In this document: one piece after another, positions 45,500 through 58,206 of the stretch
Layout of the letters: each line of letters opens with the position of its first letter
Position numbering within the stretch: the stretch's first letter is position 1
Origin: Gastracanthus pulcherrimus
Taxonomy: Eukaryota > Arthropoda > Insecta > Hymenoptera > Pteromalidae
DNA length: 64,000 nucleotides
NCBI GenBank assembly: GCA_949152435.1
Contig: OX424572.1
Span: 45,347,098-45,411,097 of the forward strand
Reading direction: 5' to 3'
The notes under the pieces: model-generated
Told to the model about the DNA's origin: nothing
The model's input: only the letters and a program-made list of their open reading frames with translations
Database searches by the model: none
Translations under genes and position numbers: made by a program

Positions 45500-47509
45500 T
45501 TTAGTATTTAAATATCAACAAAAATAATAATTATTATGCGCGATGGCGTCAGACGTGGATGAGGTGTCCGAAAAGGCTAGCAAGAAAAACAATAAGTGTT
45601 TGCCTAAAAAGAAGGTATCCATAGTGGTGAATATTTCTTGTGAGAAGGTATACAGTGCTAATGACTTTAGAGAATTAAGAGAGCCAAAATATATTAGTAG
45701 TGTTTTAGTAATTTGTCCTGACCATGGTCACATCAACCTAACCTCGAAAACCAATGAGAATAGCCTAGACAAAACTGCAAAAACAATAGATTCACAGATT
45801 AAATCAATGAAAAAGATGAAATAAGACGTGAAATCGCAAGTAAGATCGCCAACGAAACTGAAATCCATCACGACGTTACGGTATTGGAAGAAAACAATCA
45901 CTGTCAAAATTTCAAAATTGAAAATACATTGCTACGACATCTCAACGCCGAATTACAAGACAAAAATGCACTATTAAAATAACTGCTAGATAAAGGAAAG
46001 AAGGAGAATGTCAATGTCACTAAAAAAACTTTTGCTGGTATATATAACCTCCAATATTATAATCAGACCTCAACAGAAACGAGTTCCTAGAATAATTGTG
46101 AAAAAAACAGACATATATAGTAAAGAAAACATCAAGCAATATGTCACACACTATCTAAGTAGAGGAAAGTATATACAAACAAAAACAATTCAGATAAAAA
46201 ACGATGATAAAGTTATTATCAACTGTATGAATGAGGAAAGTGCAAATGAAGCCGAAACAATCCTAACCAACAAACTTCCTACAAATCAATTTAAAATTGA
46301 ATGGAACAAGTTATGAAGCCAAAGGTGAAAGTAGTTGAAACAGATAACTGTTTAAACATGGATTTAAATGGTATAGTACAAAACATAAATACTAGAAATT
46401 TCATAAATAATGGCATAAAGTGTGAGGGGCTACATATATTATACAAACAGCAAGACCAAAACGCAAAGCGTGCTACTTGCGGTGACTGCTGAAATATACA
46501 AGTACATCAAAGAAAATAAAAGCAGATTTTTCGTCGGCTTTCAGAGCTGCAGAGTTTTTGATGTGATAAATTTAAAGCCGTGTTACAACTGTGGAAGATT
46601 TGGTCATAGTGGTAAAAATTGCGAAAACAGTAGCATTAGCTTGAAATGCGCTGGTTCGCACAAATCATATGACTGTGATAAAGACAATACTATCAAATGT
46701 GCCAACTGTATATACCGTGATCAAAAATATAAGTCCAAATATAACATAAATCACATTGCAGCAGCCAGTAAGTTATGTGAAATTTTAAAAAACAAAATAA
46801 AAAAATATATAGACACAGCTGATAACCCAACACACCCTACAATATCAAGATACATAGGTAATGTAGGAAATGTACTGCAACAACCAGAGTCAACAAATTT
46901 TTCTAATACACAAAACTAAGAATCCAGCAGCCAGGATACACAAAAAGAGGTTTCCAGCAACCAGGAACAAGTTAATGTACATCAACAGGACCAACTAAAG
47001 CAAAGCATAACAATAAACACCAATCAGCAACAACAATAATAAAAACCAACAGGAATTAGAACTAAAAAAAACAGTAAAATGGTATATAATTTTGAATATC
47101 TAGAAACTATACAAAAAGATTAAGTGCAAAAAGAAAAAACTTATTGATTGGTAGTATTGATACTCTTAATAAAGTTATAAATAATAAAAATGATTTATTA
47201 CTACATGTAAATATAAGAAGTATGAATGCCAATTTGAACAAATTGTTACTTGAGAGTGTAACCAAAAAAACCTTCCATTGTATTATATACAGAAACTTTT
47301 GTTCAGGAAAATTATAAATTATATGAAATAAATGGTTATGAAAGTTACTATAATTTAAGTAGAATTAATCAAAGTGACGGCGTAATTCTTTTTATTAATA
47401 AGAATATACTTCATACAATTAAAGTTGTTGAATCTGGAAGGTTTAAATACTAAATTTTATATAGTATAAAATAGTATATTTAGCATTTAAATATCAACAA
47501 AAATAATAA
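45500..47509 (+). mobile_element. Jockey-like LINE, 5' part: ORF1 with zinc knuckles and start of endonuclease
   Basis: ORF1 starts at ATG 45543 (MASDVDEVSEKASKKNNKCL). It continues after a frameshift as a coiled coil (about 45800-45980), then VPRIIVKKTDIYSKENIKQY and SVLLAVTAEIYKYIKENKSR, and ends with a CCHC knuckle CYNCGRFGHSGKNC and a second cysteine cluster (46580-46710). The second ORF begins near 47080 and shows TETFVQENYKLYEINGYESY and SDGVILFINKNI, an endonuclease start. It breaks off at about 47450 with no RT. A 31-bp direct repeat (TTTAGYATTTAAATATCAAC...) brackets the copy at 45500 and 47479. Confidence 0.75.
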
Positions 47510-48439
47510 CTACAATTAGTACCTTATACAGAAGCAGAACACTCTATCAGATAATACTTAAAAGAAATAAATAATTATAATTTCTAAATAAAAATCTGCT
47601 GCTAATTCATTGACAGTTAACTTCCACAAACTAAATTAATTGTTCCAATATGAAATTCTTTGTTCTAATAAATTAATTTAAAATTACTATATCTTATTCT
47701 AATCAATAGCACGGAAAAGGTCTGCTTTTTTCAAGATTGTTGTTATGCTCGAAGATATTTTATTACTAAAATTACACAGCGATAGGTAATAATTCTTATC
47801 ACAGCAATTGCTTCCTCATAGAGGAAGTTTTGTGATAGTAAAAAAATAGTTTTGCTAAAAGCATGTTAGAACCATGCTTTGAGTCATTAGTAGTCAACTT
47901 ACACTATTTTTAGAAAAAGTTTGTATGGATGTGTGTGTGTGTGTATGTATGTGTGTACGTGTGTATATGCGTGCGTGTGCGCGTGTATCTGTGTGTGGAT
48001 GTGTATGTGGATAAACTTTACTCTGAATATATACGGTGGAAATGAATGTTTCGGGGCTTATTTTTCTTGTTATTCTTTAGGAACGGCGGCTCAATAATTT
48101 GTTATTTGTTCTTCGATGCGCTTTTGTTTTTTAGCGGTTTTTCGATTTTTTAGTTTTAGTTGTTTGAGCTTTTTGATATCGTAGAAATAATATCATCGAC
48201 TGAGTGATGATGCATTTGAAAAAGCATAAGATCACCTATATTTTTCCACCCGAAATTTTGAATAAGCTATTGTTCTTGTTTTGTTATTCACCAAATCGTC
48301 ATTTCTTTAAAACGGTTATATCTGTGAAATATAATAAGGAAAATTTTTGAAAAAAATTGAGATGATTAGAAACATAGAAAAAAATATTCTGCAACATTTT
48401 TGAGGATGTATCATTTTCTTTTGGAGTAATAGTGTTAAT
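47510..48439. other. AT-rich spacer with GT-rich microsatellite
   Basis: An imperfect (GT)n run lies at about 47932-48010. The remainder has no recognised gene. It may include the 3' UTR of the minus-strand LINE that ends near 48440. Confidence 0.4.
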
Positions 48440-51339
48440 AATATTTCAATAATGCTGGCATCATTTCGCTTTTAAATGACGTAAAACTTGTAAAATTAGC
48501 AACAATCATTTGCAAAGAGTTCCATAATCTGCGTAACCTAAACGCAAGACTATTAAAAGTTGATTCTAAATCACATTTGAATTCCTCAAGTTTACGAGGC
48601 TGTCTTAGAAAATAATTAATGGACCTGTATTAAAAAATTTTAACTAATAAGGGATGTTTATCATCCAACACTCATAGTTTAAACAAATAAGTAATGTCAT
48701 TCGAATTATAAATAGATTTGATTGAATATAAACTAAAATATTGGGATACATCATTGAAGTCATGATCAAATCCAGGGCCGGATTAAAGATTTTGAGGCCC
48801 GGGGCTATAGTGCAGGTGGAGGCCCTATTAGCAGGATTCGGGGGGGGGGGGGGGGGGGGGGAGAGAAACGATACAGAAATAACTAAAACTTTAAATAAGT
48901 CCTACATGTAAAGTTTTATATAATCAATTCTTATAATTTATTTTTAATACGCAGTTTTTCATTTTTATTTAATAACTAGTCGTTAAATTTCTAAAATAAA
49001 CCATTTTTATAAACATTTTTGAAACAATAAATATTATAAATTTGTAATCAGTACAAACAGTTTACTTAAATTCATTTAATAGATTTTCTTCTGCACTTCT
49101 CTTCAGCAAACTCTTTTATTAAATTATCAAAATTTAGTGACCTTAATAACTCCGTTTCAATGGCCAACCTCACTAAGGAACATAAACGCTTATCAAGCAT
49201 TGTCGAACGGTACATATTTTTTATTCTTTTTAGTGTCGAAAACGACCTTTCCGATTCACAGTTTGCGATAGGAATAGTTAAGAATAATCGAAAGGCTATG
49301 TAAACATTTGGAAAAATATCAATCATTTGAGATTCAATTATCCAATTCAAAACTTTAAGGGGAACTAAGATATCATTTTTATCTTTCTTTTCTTTTTGAT
49401 TTGAAAAAAAATCTTTAGATTGTACTTGTAACAGTGATTTGAATTATATCAGTTCATCAATTAAATGATCTTCTAGATCATCGGAGTAAACTTCCACAAG
49501 ATTTTTAACACTAATTTTCAATTCACTAATACTAATAGTTAATAGCTTGGAAAGGAAGCCAAATAATCCTGTTATATATTTGTAAGCTTCACTTCTTTTT
49601 GTCATTTCCGTCACAAGCTTATCAATTATTACGTAAAAAGTTTGGACTCGAAATTTGTCAGACCTGTTCAAAACTTCAACTTCGCTTTCGCCATTGCACA
49701 ATTTCTTTTTCACTCGCCTTTTTTCTGCGTCAGAATATTCTTGATCAATAAGAAGAGGGCTAAGATTTTTTGATTCATTTTCTAATTGTAGAAACTCCTC
49801 TCGCAATTTTTTAAAACAGTCGATTAATGTAATCAGCATGTTATTGGCTACATTTAGATCTAGTTCAACTTTCTGTAAAAATTTGCTAACTGCATTAAAT
49901 CGATTGAGAATCCGATGCCAAAGTACAGCCATAAAAACGTTTTCTAGTTTTGTCATGTTTCTTAACAAAGATGCTGCTTTATGCCGGGTGTCTGATTTTT
50001 GGTCTGTATCTTCAGCTATATGAGACAGTGCCGTATGAATTCCATCAAAATTTTCTAATAAATCCTTTGAAGCATCTGCTCTGCATGACCATCGGGTAGC
50101 TGATAAATTTTTAAGTTTAGCATTTTGATCTCTTAATGCATTCCATCTGTGTGTAGATGCACTAAAAAACGTAAATAAACGCTGCAAAAGGCCAAAAAAG
50201 TTCACAGAATGTATACATTCATCGACACTACATTCTCCGACTAAATTTAGCGAGTGCCCAACGCAATGTACATAAAAAGCTAATTCATTTTGCTCTTTTA
50301 AGCATGCCTGTAAACCGGAATATTTCTCGGACATGTTACTGGCATTAACGTACGTTTGTGCGCGACAATTGCATATGTCTATATCATTTTCTTTGATTAA
50401 ATCTAATATTTCAATACTTAAAGATCTACCCTTATGACTTTTTATCTGTATAAAAGTAAAAAATCGTTCGTATACGTGACCGTTTAAGTAATATCGGAAT
50501 ATTACTGATAATTGATCAACATGGGATATATCCGGAGTTGAATCGACTATAAACCTCCAGTATTTAGCTTCTTTTATTTCATCTTTTATATGCCTTAAAA
50601 TTTGTTTGGCCATCAATTCAATAAATTCTTCACATATGGTTTTTGATAAATAAGATACGTTTCCTCGGCCTTTATTTGCATGAACATTGATATGCTGTTT
50701 CAGAAAGGGGTCAAATTCAGCTATTAATTCTAAAACACTAAGATAATTTCCATTATTTACTGATCCAAACAGTTCATTAGTACCACGAAATGCCAAACCT
50801 CTTTCAGCTAAAAATCTTATTGCTGTGAGTACTCTTCTTAAAATTTCAGTCCAATAATTTATTTCGGATTGTATCATATTTATCATATTTTTATCGACAT
50901 GTGCTTTCGTTTGCATAAAGTGTACCCAATCAATAGTGCATTGATGATGTTCTTTATTATTTTAATGACTGCATATTACTTCGTCTATCTTCTTCCAATT
51001 AGAAAATCCATCCTTTACGAAGACATTATCCTGATCACTCGAAAACAATTTGCAAACGTAACAAAAGACATTTCCAGTTTACTCAGAATACATTAACCAT
51101 TTACGCTGACATTTTTCGCCATTGCTTAATTGTCTTTGTAAATAGTTTGAAGAAAAATATCTATTTTGTTTTGAGTACTCTCGTCTTGATGCTGTAAAGC
51201 TAGAGTCTTTATTTTGAAAAAATGAATAGTCTTTACTCAAATACTTATTACGCTCTCTTTCATTTTCACTCAATTTCAGTGGCCATAAGGCAGGATCTTT
51301 GTGTAGCACGCCTAAAACGATTGAAAAAAAAAACAATAA

Positions 51340-52379
51340 CAGTATTTATAAGAAAGAATGCTAGATAAAAATAGACTTTATAAAAAGCGGTATATTTATA
51401 TAAGCTAAACTTTACAATTAAACAAATTAAAACTGTATAATTATTTCAGATTTCCAAACGCACATAATTACCCAAACAATTTAATAAAATATATTTTACT
51501 AATACATAATAAATACGCCTTCCAACTAGCTACATATGCTTGATAGATAGCGTTAAAATAAAAAGAGACATTTTTTCAACATAAATTGATACTAATGAGT
51601 ATGAGTTTACATTGTTCAAAAAGCTGTTTTAAGCTTGACTAAAATATAGATATATTGACTATAGATTCAGTAAATAAGACAATACTTTAGTCTCATTGCG
51701 CACTTGGATTTAATACAAAAAATAGTATTTTATACATAAAAAATTATAAATTAACATGTTTCCATAAATCGCTACCGCGGCAACGGGCGTAATAAGCTAT
51801 TTTTACGCGATCCTTAGAAAAACAATCATTGAAATACATAATGTTAAATTCTCGGTAGATATATGTATATGAAGCAGAAAAATGTTTATTTTCACAATTA
51901 GACAGCAAGACTAATTGCAGCATTATAATGATTATTTTCTAAGGATCACGTGAAAATAATGCGTTAAACTCGCTTCTTATTTATTAAATCCAAAAACGTA
52001 GATTAATCTTTTCCTCCCCCCCCAATTTTCAATAATTTTTATACAAAATAAATATAAAATTAAAAACAAACGTAATCTAAATTGTAATTTACATGAAAAT
52101 AATTTTGTAAAGGCATTGACATAGTTCGCTGCTGTTTGATAAAAAAAATTATCTTTCAGTACTTAGCTTATAAAGTTATATTCTTATATTTAAAATTTAA
52201 AATTCTAACCAATTAAAAATATGCTTGATTTGAATATTATCGAAGTAAACTGTTTTTTATGTTGGTTAGAAAGTAAATTTGAATGTCAAATTGTAGTGTT
52301 CTGACAAATTACATTGAACAATAATCTACTTAAAATAATAAACTCAAGGTGAGTTCAGATAAAATAAAAAAGGATTGGG
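51340..52379. other. hAT intron, AT-rich part
   Basis: Intron between the two hAT transposase exons. No coding sequence is supported. Confidence 0.5.
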
Positions 52380-53260
52380 ATGAGTGAGTGAAAGGTTGAG
52401 TAAATAAAAAACACAATTAATTTCGCGATAAAAAAAAGCACTTGCTTCGGCGTAAAAAACCGCACGGCTTAGCGGGAAAAGCCGAAGCAAGCGTAAAGAT
52501 TTATTGACAAAATGAAGCTACAAACAATTACAACAGACGCGGGAAATAAGGATTTAATCTACCGCCTTACCCTCGACTCTTAATCTTAACGCCGCAGAGA
52601 GCTCTCTTACCTGGGCACGCAACCCGCGCAAAATCGCCGCACGAAGCTCGAACGACACCGCCTGGGTGTCGCTGAGCCGAGAATGTCGTGAAACGCCGCC
52701 GCAGCTTCTCGCCGAGTCCTGGTAGACTGGCAAGCCGGGCGAGGGGAGCGCAAAATGGTCCACGACCTGCACCGGGCGCGCCCCGACGTCTCGGGGAGCC
52801 AGACGCCTCGATGCCGGGCAACAAGGGTGTTGCCGCGATGCGCTCGCCCTGGACGGGTCACGTCCAACACGTGGACACCGTCCCCACAGTTTTCCCTAAC
52901 ACGAGGCACACACAAGATACACACACACACGCGCGAATTCTCACGCACGCTCGCACGAATTCGGTTACAATTTCACGATCGCAGGAAGGCTGAATATATT
53001 CGCTCTGAAAAGAACGGAAATATATCTCAGCCAATCGAACACGAAATCACGGCAATCAGGACGCAAAAAGGCTGAAAATTAAACTATATATTGAGCAGGG
53101 CTGCTAAGCGCGCGAACAGCTTGGAGGTCCTGTCAAAAGTGAACAATTGCGAGAGCGCGCGCGAATCGAGACAGAACCGCGCGCGCTGACGGTCACGCAA
53201 CGTCGCAATTGACCGCGCGAAATGGCGCGAAATTCAAATCTACAGAAATGTACCTATATG
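52380..53260. mobile_element. GC-rich insertion in the hAT intron, possible LTR
   Basis: CpG- and GC-rich sequence starts and ends abruptly inside an AT-rich intron. It contains a perfect 11-bp inverted repeat, CTTGCTTCGGC at 52441-52451 and its complement at 52481-52491. On the minus strand an AATAAA lies just upstream of the hairpin, as in an LTR R region. The short overlapping ORFs on both strands are composition artefacts. The family is unknown. Confidence 0.4.
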
Positions 53261-53739
53261 ACTAAGACCTGTAAAAATGGCGTAAACATACATTATAAGA
53301 AACAGTAAATTATTTGTGAAAAAATACCTATTTCAGCATTGTTGTTAGAACCCGTATGCAGAGAGTCCTCAATCTTATTCATATTTTCTTCACAAGTATT
53401 ATTCAAAACTTCGCTATCACAATAACTAGTGTTCTTTAGAATTGCACGTTATTCGGTCACTGTTTTCGCACTCATGTTCGACATTCAATTGATTTTTACA
53501 TTTTTTATAACTTTCGATCTCAGCACTACAATTCTCAGTCTTATTTCCATCACAGGTGTCACAGTTGTCATGATTTTTATATTTTTCATGCACATTTTGA
53601 CTATCATTTTTTTGTTCGTTCGATTGATTTGATTTGAAAAAATCTGTCACTTTTGGAAGTTTATTTTGAAAATCTTCTCGCTCTTTTTTTAACTTTCTCT
53701 TATAAGCCCCACTTTCAAATCTTTTCGACATTTTAATAT

Positions 53740-54950
53740 TTCACAAATTAATATTTATTATCTTAGAATCGTGTAGTACTCAAGAACTTAATTCATACTT
53801 GTATCAAGTTTACGTTCTAGTCTACTATATCAAGCCTGTCAAGTAAATAAAAAAAAAACGAAAGTAACATGCACGTTGACGACCGACGTGTTAACTGTAG
53901 AGTCTACATCGAAAGTGTCAGAAACAACAACGTCCACCACGCGGTTCTTATGTTTTTCTGCTAATCAAAACAAATGCCAACCTGCGGTGGCACGAGTATA
54001 TGTATGTATATAAATATACATATACATATACGCAAATGCACGTACTGCGGTATTCTGTGTTCTGATTATCGTACTGATGTTGTTGCTTATTTTCGTAAAT
54101 TGTTGAGATTATATGGACAATTAGAAAAAAATATGTTTTTCTATTAGTTGTACTAATGAATGTACAACAGTAAGTATTTTAAAACAACGTTTCTAAAGTG
54201 AATAAATCCGTAAAAAATATATTTATTTGATATCCCAACCCAAATTTAATTTTCACAAATTTTGATAACCCTTTTAAGTAAAAAGGTAGACTTTTTACAA
54301 TAAAAAAAGTTTTAAATAATAAAACAGCTGCCTTTAAGTATAGCTGGCCCAAGTTGATTATTAAACACTTTAAAGTAAAAAGTTAAAATAATAGAAGCGT
54401 GAAGGTTGAGCTTAGGGATAACTATTTTATTATTTAAACTATTTTTTGAAAAATAAAAATTTCATATATCCATCGAATAAAACGTAAAACCGCAATATCG
54501 GTATACGGCATCCTCTTAAACTTTATTATTTCACATTGCTAAACTTGGGAAGTTGGGTTTTAAGGGGGTGAACAATCAAATGTACATGCAGGATCGTATT
54601 ATTTATGGAAAATGAAGAGCGAAGCGTTTGAATTATTATCAAAATGTGTATTTTTTTAAAAAATAAACGAAAAAATCGAATACATTTACGCATCCCATTA
54701 AAGTTTAGTATTTACTACTTCATTCTTCAAATTTTGTTAATTACAAATTGAAATTATTAAGCTTGGGTCTAGACACTAGCCTTTATGGTTTTGTTATTTA
54801 ACATTTTGTATAAAATGTAAAATGATAAAGAATACACATTGATCTGATAAACACATAATACTAAATAAACATTAATCATTAAAAAAAAGTTATAGCAATT
54901 TATTGTAGCAATTTGGGATATCAGAATTCTGGGAGAGCGAGGCCCCTGAA
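53740..54950. other. hAT 5' subterminal region, no gene
   Basis: AT-rich sequence between the transposase start codon and the right end of the hAT. It should hold the hAT promoter. Nothing specific was recognised. Confidence 0.4.
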
Positions 54951-55081
54951 GACTCGAGGCCCGGGGCTATAGCCCACCCTAGCCCCCCCCCCCCCCTTAA
55001 TCTGGGCCTGATCAAATCTATGCATAGGAATATAAAATGTATACGCTAAATGTCTAAGGAACCGATACTAAATCGACTCTA

Positions 55082-56611
55082 AAAAAGAAAACCCTCCCTA
55101 CCCGACCTCACCGGTTTTGATAATTTTTGGATATGTTGTAGTACATGACAAAATAAGGCACACGTATTTTTTTTATGTGCCAACATCCAGTTTTAAGGGG
55201 TACAAGCAACCCCTAAACTTCACCCTCAAAAATCACTTTTTTCTTATATCTCGGCATATAGTGGATGTTTTTTAATGAAACAAATTGGAAAATATTTCAC
55301 ATAAGAAGGCCGAGATATTAGGTGTACTTATGACCTAAGGGGTTGCAACCCTTATTTTATATTTAAAAAAAATTACATTTCTTATCAATATTTTTATCTT
55401 GAAAATCAGCGTATGAACTCAAAAAAATTAAAAAAAACATTTTCGTCAACAATATCGAATATTTAAGTTGACGTGTTTCAGAATTTTTTAAATAACCACC
55501 CTCAAGTATCGTTAACTACCTCTTAAAGCGATGGGCCACGTGTAATAAGTAAAACTTCTGTACACTGATTTATTGATGCTACGACAGGATCAGGGAAATG
55601 ATGTTGTATTTCATCCTCGACTATCTTAGCATCATAGTCTTTATATTCTTCATGAAAATCCAACGACTCTTCAATAATCATGTCTACATCATTAAAGTCA
55701 TTTGTAGCATCTATTAATATCAGTTTAAAATTTTCTGACAACTGAATTTCATTGTAATTCGTCACGGTATCTGGTATTTGTAAGGTTTGAAAATACGCTA
55801 ATAATAAATTTACTACGTTTAAAGGATTAATCCTCATCTTTGAATCTACAATAAAATCATTGAAATAATTCTTTATTGCGATTATTTAATAGAAATTTAA
55901 TTGAAATGAGAAAAAATTGCAATGTACATACTAATACTACATAATATTAAAAAAATTTCAATACATGTCAATAAAATTTCGTATTTGCATGAGCTTTATG
56001 TAAATGAATGTAGTTTCTTTTGAAATTTCTTTTCATTTTATTTCATTTCTGGGGGTAAATTTCCTCTCACCCTTGACATTACTTTTGCGGAAAAATAGTT
56101 TTATATTTTAAATTGTTATAAATAACTTTCGGCTTAAACATAGAATATTTTTTAAGAAAGAAAGACATGTGTATTTTTTTAAATGTAGACCGTCACTTCA
56201 AGGGATAATTAACAGTACTTGGGGGTGGTTATTAGAAAAATCCTGAAACACGTCAACTTATATATTCGAGATTGTTGAAACGAAAATACTTTTCTTGATA
56301 TTTTTGAGTTCATACGCTGATAAAAATATTGATAAGAAATGTAGTTTTTTTTAAATATAAAATAAGGGTTGCAACCCCTTGGGTCATAAGTACACGTAAT
56401 ATCTCGACCTTCTTATGTGAAATATTTTCCAATTTGTTTCATTAAAAAACATCCACTATATGCCGAGATATAAGAAAAAAGTGATTTTAGAGGCTAAACT
56501 TTAGGGGTGATTTTCACCCCTTAAAAGCGGATGTTGGCACATAAAAAAGCACGTGTGCCTTATTTTGTCATGTACTACAACTATCCAAAAATTATCAAAA
56601 TCGGTGAGTCA
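55082..56611. mobile_element. DNA element with inverted arms of about 400 bp, inserted in the LINE
   Basis: The left arm (about 55108-55515) and right arm (about 56212-56605) are inverted copies for about 400 bp with modest divergence. Landmarks are CACCGRTTTTGATAATTTTT at the outer ends and GGGTTGCAACCC inside. ACTCTA duplicates flank the element (55076-55081, 56612-56617), and the LINE frame closes when it is removed. The left end has about 20 extra bases outside the homologous arm. The unique centre (690 bp) contains one acidic ORF (55523-55837, minus). The superfamily is unknown to me. Confidence 0.8.
55523..55837 (-). CDS. Hypothetical acidic protein in the long-arm element
   Basis: A 104-codon frame rich in Asp, Glu, Asn and Ile (MRINPLNVVNLLLAYFQTLQ, later DFNDVDMIIEESLDFHEEYK). 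It nearly fills the left half of the unique centre between two long inverted arms, which is the reason to list it. No domain is recognised. Its end overlaps the inner edge of an arm. It could be a truncated exon of an autonomous parent or a chance ORF. Confidence 0.3.
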   Translation of the reverse strand: MRINPLNVVNLLLAYFQTLQIPDTVTNYNEIQLSENFKLILIDATNDFNDVDMIIEESLDFHEEYKDYDAKIVEDEIQHHFPDPVVASINQCTEVLLITRGPSL

Positions 56612-57725
56612 ACTCTAGTAAGAGTAAAAGCATCTATGTAATACTGAAATGGAGTATAAGAGTGGCCTCTGTAAAAGGATATCTTTCGACATTTTTTTGC
56701 ATTCAATTTGAGACCATTGTCCAAAGACCAATTAACTACATTATCCAAAGACGCTTGTAAGTTATTTTAATCCAAGATCAACTTAATATTAGTAAAAAAC
56801 TTGATATCTTCAGCGTATAGTACCATCTTCCAATTACGAATAATATCCCGAATATCATTAACAAAAGCAACAAACAATAGAGGTCCCAAATGCGATCCTT
56901 GAGGTACGCCAGAAGTAATAGAAAATGGCAACTATATCGAACCTTTAATTCTTACATAGCTAAGTCTGTTACTTAGGTAAGACGAGAGCCACAGTAAAAG
57001 TGAACCCCTTACACCAAGATTATAAAACTTACTTTATCAGTCTTGCATAATTTACAGAATCAAAAGCTTTACTAAAATCTCAATATACGGAATCAACTTG
57101 ATCACCATTTTCCAAGGCATTCATGATAAATTGTCAGAATATAATAAGAGATTAGAAATAGTAGAGCGCTGTTTAAAAAAATCATGTTGCTCAAATATAA
57201 TTTTAGCATACAAAAATTCACTTAATTTATCAGTCACTCGCACATCAAGAATATTGGCAAAGCAATTATTGTAATTGGTCGATAATTGGCAATGTCTTGA
57301 CGTGATCCAGATTTATAAATGGGCGCGATAAGAAACTTTTTTCAATCATGGGAAAAATCCCATATTCTAGAGATTTATGAAACAATAATTTTAATGGCAA
57401 CAATAGAGAAGAATGACTCTTTTTTACAAACGAAACTGGAATACAGCCAGGACTAGAACATAAACTATCTTTCATATTATTTACAATTCTAATAATATCA
57501 ATATCAGAAATATTAACATTTTCTAAAATCTGAGAACAATAAATAGGAGCTGCTGATGCAGTAACAGTTACTAAAAGAAGATTTAAAAAACTTAGAAAAT
57601 AATTCAATCGTTTCATCAACATTACAACTTTTTGCATCATTTAATATATGACTGAAAATTATTAATATATGACTGAAAAGTTGTTTAAAAGTCGATTATA
57701 ATTCAGTAGCGAATTCTGGGGTAAA

Positions 57726-58098
57726 ACGGCAGCATTTGATCTGAAACTTTCCAAAACGGTAGCTATTTAGTATCTCTTGAACGAGTTCTAAGCCCAGATC
57801 AGAACGGCCTTTATATTTCAAATATTTGAGGTTATGTATTTAAAATTTTTTTCTTTTGATCGAGTATATATCGAAAATGGCATGGTACTTTCTTACGAAC
57901 TTTTTTCGTTTCTTAATGAAGAATCGAAATTAAAAAGAAATTTTTGTAACACAAGCACGATTTTCGCGTTTTTCTGTACCTATTAAGCGGGCCTAAAGGA
58001 CAATTTTTTAGACCGGCGGGCGCAAAAGTAAATAAGCGGGCGCAAAAGTAATAAGCGGGCGCAAAAGTAACTTTTGCGTCCGCTAAAATTTTTCGGTA

Positions 58099-58107
<9 letters not shown>
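57726..58107. repeat. Spacer with an 18-19-bp tandem repeat
   Basis: GCGGGCGCAAAAGTAA repeats three times at about 58015-58070, followed by an inverted partner (CTTTTGCGTCCGCT). The rest is AT-rich without a gene. Confidence 0.7.

Positions 58108-58193
<86 letters not shown>
58108..58193. repeat. (TA)n microsatellite at the Helitron 3' junction
   Basis: About 85 bp of (TA)n directly abuts the CTAG end of the Helitron, consistent with Helitron insertion between A and T in AT-rich targets. Confidence 0.95.
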
Positions 58194-58194
<1 letters not shown>

Positions 58195-58206
58195 TAGCGT
58201 CCCCCG

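Larger units (their letters stand above)
49072..53731 (-). pseudogene. hAT (ZMYM1-like) transposase, two exons, with stops
   Basis: Exon 1 starts at ATG 53731 (MSKRFESGAYKRKLKKERED) and, after a slip near 53430, ends at a GTATTT donor near 53330. Exon 2 begins after TTTTAG at about 51315 (VLHKDPALWPLKL) and includes a TTF-type zinc finger (FCYVCKLFSSD). It then reads FRYYLNGHVYERFFTFIQIK, VNASNMSEKYSGLQACLKEQ and YVHCVGHSLNLVGECSVDEC, and ends with the dimerisation domain CESERSFSTLKRIKNMYRST (49072-49350). Three in-frame stops (about 51078, 50955 and 49444) are the only lesions in exon 2. Cut-and-paste transposition is the family role; this copy should be inactive. Confidence 0.88.
48773..55010 (-). 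mobile_element. hAT transposon with 8-bp target-site duplication
   Basis: The termini CAGGGCCGGATTAAAG (48773) and CAGGCCCAGATTAAGG (inverted, 55010) match at 13 of 16 positions. They are flanked by exact ATCAAATC duplications (48765-48772, 55011-55018). The subterminal GAGGCCCGGGGCTATAG occurs near both ends in direct orientation. Long G (22) and C (14-15) runs lie close to the left and right ends. It carries a ZMYM1-like hAT transposase on minus. Confidence 0.93.
48440..57725 (-). mobile_element. Jockey-like LINE reverse transcriptase, interrupted by two nested elements
   Basis: The minus strand from about 57725 reads FFKSSFS, PGCIPVSFVKKSHSSLLLPL and KLLFHKSLEYGIFPMI, then RT core remnants to about 56620 (GVPQGSHLGPLLF as a recoverable frame near 56890). 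The sequence then resumes at 55075-55019 (YIPMHRFD) and, after the hAT, at 48764 (HDFNDVSQYF), ending with FRLRRLWNSLQ at about 48500. Removing the two insertions joins the frame at both sites. The copy carries several stops and lacks ORF1 and endonuclease. It belongs to the general family of the copies at 30.3 and 45.5 kb. Confidence 0.78.

Noticed and set aside
52554..53075. Several overlapping ORFs of about 70-110 codons on both strands
   Set aside because: All frames are open because the island is GC-rich; none has a recognisable domain.
57266..57640. Independent small gene
   Set aside because: The sequence PGCIPVSFVKKSHSSLLLPL is a LINE reverse-transcriptase segment, part of the larger interrupted element.
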